In this document: piece after piece, positions 1-5,090 of the stretch
Layout of the letters: every line of letters begins with the position of its first letter
How positions within the stretch are numbered: position 1 is the first letter of the stretch
Source: an uncultured Alphaproteobacteria bacterium
GTDB lineage: Bacteria; Pseudomonadota; Alphaproteobacteria; Caulobacterales; Hyphomonadaceae
NCBI GenBank assembly: GCA_903831485.1
Contig: CAIKXW010000106.1
Location: forward strand, 1 to 5,090
DNA length: 5,090 nucleotides
Direction: 5' to 3'
The notes under the pieces: generated by a model
Database searches by the model: none
Told to the model about the DNA's origin: nothing
Seen by the model: only the letters and a program-made list of their open reading frames with translations
Translations under genes and position numbers: made by a program

Positions 1-1
1 C

Positions 2-1051
2 CGCACGCCTCGCCAGTTCTTCAAGCCGCTGGCCATCGGCGCACCCGAGCCAATGCGGGACCTGCCCGTGCGCCTCGAGCGCATGATCCACTTCGTCCCC
101 GGCCATAACGAGAAAGTCCGCTCCAAGACGCCAGACATGGCGGCAAAGGCCGACGTCATTCTCGCCAATCTCGAGGACGCCATTCCCTCGGACGCAAAGG
201 ACGCCGCCCGCGCCGGCGCCATCGAGATGGCGAACATGCTCGACTGGAAGGGTTCCGGCACGGGCCTCTGGACGCGCGTCAATCCGCTCAACTCGCCCTG
301 GTTCCTCGACGATGTCACCGAGATCGTCACCAAAGCCGGCAATGTCTACGACGTCATCATGCTGCCCAAGGTCGAAGGCCCGTGGGACATCCACTATGCC
401 GACCAGCTGGTCGCCCAGCTCGAAGCCAAGGCGGGCATTTCGCGTCCGATCCTCTTCCACGCCATCCTCGAAACCGGACAGGGCGTCGCCCTCGTCGAGG
501 AGATCTGCCTCGCCTCCCCGCGCATGCAGGGTATCTCGCTCGGACCGGCAGACCTCGCCGCCAACCGTGCGATGAAGACCACGCGCGTCGGCGGCGGCCA
601 CCCGATGTACAAGGTGATCGAGGACCCGCACGCAGACGCCGCCGCACCGCGCGCCGCCGCCCAGCAGGACCCGTGGCACTACACGCTCGGCAAGATGGTG
701 GACGCCTGCGTGCAGGCCGGGATCAAGCCCTTCTACGGCCCGTTCGGCGACATCGCCGATCTCGCCGCCTGCGAGCAGCAGTTCAAGAACGCCTTCCTCA
801 TGGGCTGCGCCGGCGCATGGTCGCTGCACCCCGGCCAGATCGACATCGCCAAGCGCGTCTTCTCGCCCGAGCCAGGCGAAGTGAAGTTCGCACTCCGCAT
901 CCTCGAAGCCATGCCCAACGGCACAGGCGTCGTGATGCTGGATGGCAAGATGCAGGACGACGCCACCTGGAAGCAGGCCAAGGTCATCGTTGACCTGGCG
1001 AAACAGGTCGCGGCGAAAGACCCCGAGATGGCGAAGGCTTACGGACTCTAG
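2..1051 (+). CDS. HpcH/HpaI aldolase / citrate lyase beta-type CoA-ester lyase (5' partial)
   Basis: Likely a cytosolic Mg2+-dependent C-C lyase acting on a CoA thioester (malyl-CoA/citryl-CoA type), of the TIM-barrel CitE/malyl-CoA lyase family. Numbering from the ATG at 53, visible family hallmarks are LEDAIP (40-45), WTRVN with Arg75, the metal-site segment ILETGQG with Glu140, LGPADLA with Asp167, GPFGDI (229-234) and SLHPGQI (257-263), plus a C-terminal DGKMQDD lid segment (297-303) in which Asp302 aligns by eye with the catalytic lid Asp of malyl-CoA lyases. Arg75/Glu140/Asp167 match the spacing of the known active-site residues of Rhodobacter-type Mcl1. The ATG at 53 lacks a Shine-Dalgarno, and the same frame stays open to base 2, reading [17 protein letters not shown] immediately before it. 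This looks like the normal N-terminus of this subgroup, so the real start lies left of the window. At least 349 residues are present. It ends with TAG at 1049-1051. The exact substrate cannot be read from the sequence; the family call is secure, a citrate lyase complex is unlikely because no citF/citD neighbour is visible, and malyl- or methylmalyl-CoA-like substrates are possible. Confidence 0.9.
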   Translation, partial: RTPRQFFKPLAIGAPEPMRDLPVRLERMIHFVPGHNEKVRSKTPDMAAKADVILANLEDAIPSDAKDAARAGAIEMANMLDWKGSGTGLWTRVNPLNSPWFLDDVTEIVTKAGNVYDVIMLPKVEGPWDIHYADQLVAQLEAKAGISRPILFHAILETGQGVALVEEICLASPRMQGISLGPADLAANRAMKTTRVGGGHPMYKVIEDPHADAAAPRAAAQQDPWHYTLGKMVDACVQAGIKPFYGPFGDIADLAACEQQFKNAFLMGCAGAWSLHPGQIDIAKRVFSPEPGEVKFALRILEAMPNGTGVVMLDGKMQDDATWKQAKVIVDLAKQVAAKDPEMAKAYGL

Positions 1052-1115
1052 GGTTCCCCCCGGTTCGCAGCGTGTCGACTGAAGATTGCATACAGCTGGC
1101 GCGCTCGCACAGCCG

Positions 1116-1144
1116 TTGAGCGTTGCATTTCCGGGCGCTAGAAA
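1116..1144 (+). promoter_or_regulatory. Candidate sigma70-type promoter for the OMP gene
   Basis: TTGAGC at 1116-1121 (4/6 to TTGACA) and TAGAAA at 1139-1144 (4/6 to TATAAT) are separated by exactly 17 nt in the 139-nt gap between the lyase stop and the OMP start. A transcript starting near 1151 would have a leader of about 40 nt ending in a strong ribosome binding site. A hexamer TTGCAT occurs twice nearby (1086-1091 and 1123-1128), which may be chance. Prediction by eye only; other boxes cannot be excluded. Confidence 0.4.
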
Positions 1145-1177
1145 CTGCCAGCGCGGGGGAAAATCGGCGCGTCACCG

Positions 1178-1183
1178 GGAGGG
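1178..1183 (+). promoter_or_regulatory. Shine-Dalgarno deciding the OMP start
   Basis: GGAGGG lies 7 nt upstream of the ATG at 1191 and is a near-ideal anti-16S complement. It fixes the start at 1191 rather than the in-frame TTG at 1086, which has no such site and would put 35 charged, non-signal-like residues in front of an obvious signal peptide. Confidence 0.8.
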
Positions 1184-1190
1184 ACTAATC

Positions 1191-1799
1191 ATGAAACTGC
1201 TATCGTTGCTCGCCGTCACCACGGCGATTGGGGCCGTTTGCGCCGCACCCGCCATGGCGCAGGAACAGCCGGCGCCCATCCCCGCGCCCGAAACGTCCGC
1301 CGGGTCCGGCTTCTACGCCGGCGCCGGGATCAACCTCTACTTCCTCGATCGTGACGCCGCCGCCGAAGGCATGCCGATCTTCTTCGAGGACCAGCCCTCG
1401 CCTGGCGCCTTCATGGGTCGCCTGGGCTTTGCCTTCAACGCCAACATCGCGGTCGAAGCGGAGATCGGCATCGGCGGCGCGCGCTCCGAGTTCACCACGT
1501 CGGGCGGCGGCGCCGATGGCGAGATCGGTATCGAATCCCCCATGGGCGCGCATGTCGTGCTGTCGCTGCCGCTGGAGGGCAACGCCTATCTTCTGGCCAG
1601 GGCCGGCTATGTCGACGCCAGCGTCTCGCGCGAGTATCTCGGCGTGGATTACGGCGATATCGACATTGGCGGCCCGGCCATTGGCATCGGCGGCGGCTGG
1701 CGCGGAGGCTCGCTCGACTTCCGCTTCGAATACAGCTTCGTCTCCAGCGACACAGGCGATGGCGGCTTGCTGGGCATGACCGTTCTCAACCACTTCTAG
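1191..1799 (+). CDS. Outer-membrane beta-barrel protein (OmpA-barrel/Opa-like fold)
   Basis: A 202-residue secreted protein, likely a small (about 8-stranded) barrel in the outer membrane. Residues 1-23 form a signal peptide: MKLL start, hydrophobic core LLAVTTAIGAVCAA, and an AMA|QE cleavage site after residue 23. A Pro/Ala-rich linker (about 27-35) precedes the first predicted strand, GFYAGAGINLYFL (40-52). Alternating polar/hydrophobic, Gly-rich amphipathic stretches follow to the end, including GRLGFAFNANIAVEAEIGIG, YLLARAGYVDAS, AIGIGGGWRGG and LDFRFEYSFVSS. The protein ends in LNHF, and a C-terminal Phe is the usual signal for BAM-mediated barrel insertion. The mature protein has no cysteine. 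Family knowledge supports the fold only; transport, adhesion or structural function cannot be told apart. The gene has its own candidate promoter and an intrinsic terminator, so it is probably monocistronic. Confidence 0.82.
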   Translation: MKLLSLLAVTTAIGAVCAAPAMAQEQPAPIPAPETSAGSGFYAGAGINLYFLDRDAAAEGMPIFFEDQPSPGAFMGRLGFAFNANIAVEAEIGIGGARSEFTTSGGGADGEIGIESPMGAHVVLSLPLEGNAYLLARAGYVDASVSREYLGVDYGDIDIGGPAIGIGGGWRGGSLDFRFEYSFVSSDTGDGGLLGMTVLNHF

Positions 1800-1824
1800 C
1801 CCGCGACACCGGCAGAGACATGGA

Positions 1825-1861
1825 GGGCGGTTGCGCACACGCGCAGCCGCCCTTTCTCTTT
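1825..1861 (+). terminator. Rho-independent terminator after the OMP gene
   Basis: A 12-bp GC-rich stem (1825-1836 paired with 1841-1852) closes an ACAC tetraloop. All pairs are Watson-Crick except one U-G wobble. It is followed by the T-rich run TTTCTCTTT (1853-1861). It sits 25 nt after the OMP stop. Read on the - strand the hairpin also lies just after the converging Cys-rich gene, but there it is not followed by a T run, so it should work mainly for the + strand. Confidence 0.85.
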
Positions 1862-1870
1862 GGTCCTTGC

Positions 1871-2785
1871 TCAGGGCTCCTGCAGTCCCGCGACATCGTG
1901 CGAGGCATCTAGGCGATAGCGCCACTGGCCGTCGCGCAGGACGCCCTCGACGCGCAGGCACGCATAGGGACGCTCGGGACGGTTATCCGCATCACGACTG
2001 TCGATGGGCCACAGCTTTTCGCATGAGCGCTGCGTGCACCAGCAAGCCTCGGCGGCAACGCCATCCACGCCTGCGCCACGCTCCACAAATATGGTCGGCG
2101 ATCCGCCGCCGGCCTTCAGCCTGGACAGCACGCTGTCGTCGCCGCCCAGCAAGAGCTGCGCCCGATACGCATCATTGAGGACGGCCCCCAAAGGCCCGGC
2201 GTCGCCATCAAGCATCGCCGTCGCGAAAGCGCGGGCCTTCTCCATCACGACGCCAAGGTGCGGCCAGTCCTGCTTCGCCAGCTCCAGGTCCCCGCCCTTG
2301 CCGCCCGGCAGACGTCGCTTCACGCCCGACGGAACAAACTCGCCCGTCGTACTCATGAACATCAGGAATGGACCTTCGGGCTTGGTACAGCCAAGCACGC
2401 GGCCATGCAGGCTAATCCCCGGCGCGCGCAACTGCGCCGCCAGCAACGTCTCCTCCGCCTCGGCGCAATCTGACACTCGCCCCACAAACGAGCCGCGCCA
2501 CGCCCCCGGCAACTGCCCCAGCCCGTCGATATACCCACCGACTGACGCATCGGTGACGCCATAGATCGCGTCCACATCGCGATAGACCCGCTCGTCCGAA
2601 TAGAGCCCGTCCACCACCACGCAACGGCCCATCCAGGCAGCGGGTGAAGCCGCGATCGCCGCCGCCTCGACCTTCGTGGAGTTGTCCGCCGTACAGACAG
2701 ATGAGCGCGGCACGTTCTGCGCCCCCGCATCGGACCCGAGCGCGACGATAGTGAATGCGGAAAGGACGAGTGCGAGGTGCTTCAT
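1871..2785 (-). CDS. Secreted eight-cysteine protein of unknown function
   Basis: A 304-residue protein that I cannot assign to a named family. Residues 1-22 look like a signal peptide (MKHLALVLSAFTIVALGSDAGA, cleavage before QN), so the product is probably periplasmic or secreted. The mature part has eight cysteines (31, 55, 107, 133, 248, 250, 255, 276), compatible with up to four disulfides. The N-terminal half (about 35-155) has a short helix, then WMGRCVVVDGLY, SFVGRVSDC and SLHGRVLGC, which read like repeated beta-strands of a small barrel (OB-fold-like, inference only). The middle (about 165-225) is helical. The C-terminal part carries a compact CWC-x4-C cluster (248-255), LWPIDSRDADNRPERPYAC, and a final strand pair ending in DGQWRYRLD. 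The start at 2785 is chosen because it gives the signal peptide; the upstream in-frame ATG at 2911 would run into the neighbouring hydrolase gene. Only a weak GGG precedes the start. It is divergent from the hydrolase (108 nt) and convergent with the OMP gene. Confidence 0.75.
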   Translation of the reverse strand: MKHLALVLSAFTIVALGSDAGAQNVPRSSVCTADNSTKVEAAAIAASPAAWMGRCVVVDGLYSDERVYRDVDAIYGVTDASVGGYIDGLGQLPGAWRGSFVGRVSDCAEAEETLLAAQLRAPGISLHGRVLGCTKPEGPFLMFMSTTGEFVPSGVKRRLPGGKGGDLELAKQDWPHLGVVMEKARAFATAMLDGDAGPLGAVLNDAYRAQLLLGGDDSVLSRLKAGGGSPTIFVERGAGVDGVAAEACWCTQRSCEKLWPIDSRDADNRPERPYACLRVEGVLRDGQWRYRLDASHDVAGLQEP

Positions 2786-2893
2786 GCCCGATTTGCTAGC
2801 ACGTCTGATTTCCTTCCCGAACCCCGCCCCGCCCGCTGGACGCCGCCAAACGCCAGCCGCATAGCTTGTCCGTCCCTGATCCGGAGCCGCCCG
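2786..2893. promoter_or_regulatory. Divergent intergenic region
   Basis: These 108 nt separate the start of the Cys-rich gene (-) from that of the hydrolase (+), so they must hold the promoters of both unless one lies inside the opposite gene. The centre is a C-rich tract on the + strand (about 2819-2833). I found no convincing -35/-10 pair or operator palindrome on either strand. Confidence 0.4.
2883..2886 (+). promoter_or_regulatory. Shine-Dalgarno deciding the hydrolase start
   Basis: GGAG at 2883-2886 lies 7 nt before the ATG at 2894. It supports that start over the in-frame GTG at 2777, which lies inside the divergent gene and would add 39 residues ahead of the lipoprotein signal. Confidence 0.6.
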
Positions 2894-4759
2894 ATGCGCC
2901 CCACCCGCCATGCCCTCGCCGCGCTCGCGTTCCTCGCGACAGCCTGCACGCCCGAATCAACACCCACCGCCGAAGCCCCCGCCCCCGCGCGCCGCGAATT
3001 CCAGATGCCCGCTGGCGCCGTCGCCATGCCCGACCTGCAGGCCGCCATGCGCGATGGCGTCCGCCTGCGCACCTCCGTCTGGCTCCCGAAGGCGGAGGGC
3101 CAATTCCCCGTCGTCCTCATCCGGACCCCCTATGAGACCGAGATGCGTCCTTTCTGGGAGAAGCTCCTCGGCGCAGGCTACGCCGTCGTCCAGCAGCACG
3201 AGCGCGGCCGCTATCTCTCCGAAGGCGAGATGCGCATGCTGGGCCGCGCCGACGAAGACGGCTGGGACACGCTCGACTGGATCATGAAACAGTCCTGGTC
3301 CAGCGGCGCCATCGCCACCTATGGCTGCTCGTCCTCCGCCGAGAACCAGCTGAAGCTCGCCTCCCTCGCCCACCCGGCGCACAAGGCCATCGTCGTAGGC
3401 TCCTCCGGCGTCGGCATCGCGGAAGCCGGCCCGCATCGCGAGGGCGGAAACTTCTGGCGCGGCGGCGTCTGGCAGATGGGCTGGGCGGACTATTTCTTCG
3501 GCGCCATGGCGCTCGACTGGCCCCAGCTTGCCGCAGGCCTCTCGGACGCAGAGCGCACGCAACAGACCGCGGCGTTCAAATTCCCCGAGCGCGAGGGCGT
3601 CAAGACAGAGACCTTCAACACCGCCCGCATGCACCTGCCGATGATCGACCTCGCGACGGCTGCAGGCGCGCCCGACACCGAGATCGAGGAATACCTGCAA
3701 CGCGGGCCCGCTCACCCCGCCTGGGCCGAAGATCGCGTCACCAACGCCGACACGATCAGGATCCCCGGCCTCTGGGCCGAAGCCGCCTACGACATCTCCG
3801 CGCCATCTGGCGCCGCCTTCTTCGAAAAGACCCGCGCAGAAAATCCCGCCGGCACGCAATCCATCGTCATCACCAACGGCCCACATTGCGGCTTCGGTAG
3901 ACCCCTCACCCAGATCGGCGACCGTCCCCTCGGCGACGCCACCGTTGACTGGGATTCGAAAGTCCTCGCCTGGCTCGACCGCTGGCTGAAAGGCAACGCC
4001 AGCGCTCCGGCGCAACCGGCCGTCGAAGCCTACATGGCCGGCGCCAATCGCTGGGCGACCTTCGCCAGTGTGCCCACACCCGACGCCACAACCGGCCACG
4101 TCCTCTACCTGTCCAGCGGCGGCAAGGCCAACACCTCAACGGGTGACGGCGCGCTGAGCCTTGCGCCGCCAGAAAAAGCCGGCGCCGACACCTTCGCCTA
4201 TGATCCCGCCAACCCGGTCATCAGCCGCGGCGGCCAGATCTCCGGCATGGGTACAGACCAGGAAGACGGCGCCTTCGACCAGCGCGAAATCGAGAAACGC
4301 CCTGACGTTCTCGTCTATACCACGTCACCGCTCGACGCCGACATCGACGTCTTCGGCTTCGTCACCGTTCAACTCACTGTCGCATCCGACGCGCCCGACA
4401 CGGACTTCACCGTGAAGCTTGTCGATGTGGCGCCCGACGGTACGGCCTGGAACATCTCCGACACCATCCAGCGCATGCGCTACCGCAATGGCGAAGACAA
4501 ACCGGAGTTCATGAAAGTCGGCGAAACCTACACGATCACCCCGCCGCCCATGCTGGTCGCCAATGTCTTCGGACAAGGCCACCGCATCCGAGTCGAAGTC
4601 TCGTCAAGCAACTTCCCGACCTACGCCCGCAACCTCAACACAGCGAACGATCCCTACACCTCAACCGAGATCCGCGTCGCCAACAACCAGGTGTTGCACG
4701 GGCCAACGGGGAAAGTGTCGCTGATCATCCTGCCGGTCGCGAAGCTGTCGGCTCCGTAG
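2894..4759 (+). CDS. CocE/NonD-family (peptidase S15-like) serine hydrolase, predicted lipoprotein
   Basis: A 621-residue alpha/beta hydrolase of the CocE / alpha-amino-acid ester hydrolase / glutaryl-7-ACA acylase group, hydrolysing an ester or amide bond; the substrate is unknown. Residues 1-17 form a short lipoprotein signal (LAFLATA|C, Cys18), followed by a Pro/Ala-rich tether to about 35, so it is probably membrane-anchored and faces the periplasm. The catalytic domain runs from about 45 to 365: RTPY with Tyr80 (oxyanion Tyr position in CocE), DGWDTLDWI (122-130), nucleophile elbow GCSSS with Ser146, acid Asp300 in AAYDIS, and His331 in NGPHCGFG. The Asp-His spacing of 31 is close to that of CocE. 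The C-terminal jelly-roll (PepX_C type) spans about 370-615 with typical DTDFTVKLVDVAPDG (502-516), RYRNGE and HRIRVEVSSSNFP (563-575) motifs. Length is normal for the family. The elbow GCSSSA departs from the usual GxSYxG. It is divergent from the Cys-rich gene and ends 2 nt from the convergent DUF1287 gene. Family and triad are solid; lipidation is likely but the lipobox is relaxed. Confidence 0.92.
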   Translation: MRPTRHALAALAFLATACTPESTPTAEAPAPARREFQMPAGAVAMPDLQAAMRDGVRLRTSVWLPKAEGQFPVVLIRTPYETEMRPFWEKLLGAGYAVVQQHERGRYLSEGEMRMLGRADEDGWDTLDWIMKQSWSSGAIATYGCSSSAENQLKLASLAHPAHKAIVVGSSGVGIAEAGPHREGGNFWRGGVWQMGWADYFFGAMALDWPQLAAGLSDAERTQQTAAFKFPEREGVKTETFNTARMHLPMIDLATAAGAPDTEIEEYLQRGPAHPAWAEDRVTNADTIRIPGLWAEAAYDISAPSGAAFFEKTRAENPAGTQSIVITNGPHCGFGRPLTQIGDRPLGDATVDWDSKVLAWLDRWLKGNASAPAQPAVEAYMAGANRWATFASVPTPDATTGHVLYLSSGGKANTSTGDGALSLAPPEKAGADTFAYDPANPVISRGGQISGMGTDQEDGAFDQREIEKRPDVLVYTTSPLDADIDVFGFVTVQLTVASDAPDTDFTVKLVDVAPDGTAWNISDTIQRMRYRNGEDKPEFMKVGETYTITPPPMLVANVFGQGHRIRVEVSSSNFPTYARNLNTANDPYTSTEIRVANNQVLHGPTGKVSLIILPVAKLSAP

Positions 4760-4761
4760 GT

Positions 4762-5090
4762 TCACACCCAGCTCTCGAACCGGAACCATCCGCTCATCGG
4801 CCAGTCGAACAGGCACGGCTCCTCGCGCGTGCCCGCGCCGATATTGTGCGCGACCAGCGGCTGCCCGCCCCGCTTCTTGCGCGTCACCACGCCGATATGC
4901 GGCAGGCCGCCGCCCGACAATCGCCAGCTGACAATGTCGCCGGGCAGAAAGTCGCCAGCCTTGTCGCTGATCGCCTTGGCCCCGCCCCTGCGCTTGAACA
5001 GCGTCTCGAGGTTCGGCACCCGGCGATGGTCGATATTGCGATCCGGCTTCGTCAGCCCCCACATCTTCGGATATGCCGAGAAGCTGGCGC
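4762..5090 (-). CDS. DUF1287 family protein, C-terminal part (5' truncated by window edge)
   Basis: The visible 108 residues match by recall the C-terminal half of DUF1287 proteins, a family of exported proteins thought to have an NlpC/P60-like (papain-fold) core. Diagnostic stretches are FSAYPKMWGL, PDRNIDHRRVPNLETLFKR, the GDIVSW strand, LPHIGVV with a conserved His, and the AHNIGAG motif near the end. The in-frame ATG at 5064 is internal: the frame continues to the edge and reads ASFSAYPK ahead of it, which belongs to the same conserved block. The N-terminal half, with the expected signal peptide and the GVC-TDVV-type cysteine motif, would lie to the right of the window. The stop is TGA (complement of 4762-4764). 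Enzymatic activity is not established for the family as far as I know; a cell-wall amidase/peptidase role is inference from the fold. Confidence 0.85.
   Translation of the reverse strand, partial: ASFSAYPKMWGLTKPDRNIDHRRVPNLETLFKRRGGAKAISDKAGDFLPGDIVSWRLSGGGLPHIGVVTRKKRGGQPLVAHNIGAGTREEPCLFDWPMSGWFRFESWV

Noticed and set aside
1086..1190. N-terminal extension of the OMP from a TTG at 1086
   Set aside because: There is no Shine-Dalgarno there; it would bury the signal peptide and include the candidate promoter. The ATG at 1191 has a strong ribosome binding site.
1200..1961. Antisense open frame of 253 codons across the OMP gene and its terminator
   Set aside because: It is opposite a signal-peptide-bearing barrel gene, crosses the intrinsic terminator, and reads as Arg/Ala-rich sequence without motifs.
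2819..2833. C-rich tract as a possible repeat or special structure
   Set aside because: It is short, not a regular repeat, and expected by chance in sequence of this GC content.
2786..2911. N-terminal extension of the Cys-rich protein to an ATG at 2911 (-)
   Set aside because: It would overlap the hydrolase start and put 42 Arg/Gly/Ala-rich residues before a clear signal peptide.
2957..4099. Long open frame (380 codons) antisense to the hydrolase
   Set aside because: It lies wholly opposite a gene with a complete catalytic triad, its translation is low-complexity Gly/Ala/Arg, and no ribosome binding site or family motif is seen; typical of GC-rich antisense frames.
4759..4781. Possible terminator hairpin between the convergent genes
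   Set aside because: Only a 5-bp stem with a 13-nt loop and no T run on either strand.
4661..5062. Alternative - strand frame of 133 codons over the DUF1287 gene
   Set aside because: It is out of frame with the recognisable DUF1287 motifs and overlaps the end of the hydrolase gene.

Overview
This is a dense, GC-rich window (by eye about two-thirds G+C) holding five protein-coding genes: two complete on the + strand, one complete on the - strand, and one cut by each edge. The GC-biased codon use, the CoA-ester lyase of a type common in Alphaproteobacteria, the small outer-membrane beta-barrel protein and the lipoprotein CocE/S15 hydrolase suggest a Gram-negative alphaproteobacterium. A Hyphomonadaceae/Caulobacterales-like host is my best guess, an inference from overall protein style and not a demonstrated placement. 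I see no RNA gene, insertion sequence, phage gene, CRISPR array or att site.

Layout: (1) The left edge to 1051 (+) is a HpcH/HpaI-aldolase / citrate-lyase-beta type CoA-ester lyase whose reading frame is open through the left edge, so its true start is outside. (2) 1052-1190 is a short intergenic region with a plausible sigma70-type promoter and a strong Shine-Dalgarno. (3) 1191-1799 (+) is a signal-peptide-bearing outer-membrane beta-barrel protein, followed at 1825-1861 by a convincing intrinsic terminator. (4) 1871-2785 (-) is a secreted, eight-cysteine protein that I cannot assign to a family; it converges on the barrel gene. (5) 2786-2893 is a divergent intergenic region. (6) 2894-4759 (+) is a lipoprotein CocE/NonD-family serine hydrolase with a complete Ser-Asp-His triad. 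(7) From 4762 (-) to the right edge is the C-terminal part of a DUF1287-family protein, convergent with the hydrolase and separated from it by 2 nt.

The genes do not form one operon: strands alternate (+, +, -, +, -), and the OMP seems to have its own promoter and terminator. Four of the five products are or may be cell-envelope proteins (outer-membrane barrel, secreted Cys-rich protein, lipoprotein hydrolase, DUF1287), but no shared pathway is evident. I found no strong evidence of an undescribed multi-gene system. The most interesting item is the unassigned cysteine-rich secreted protein, which is divergent to the hydrolase. Many long reading frames antisense to or overlapping the real genes are by-products of high GC and are not annotated.
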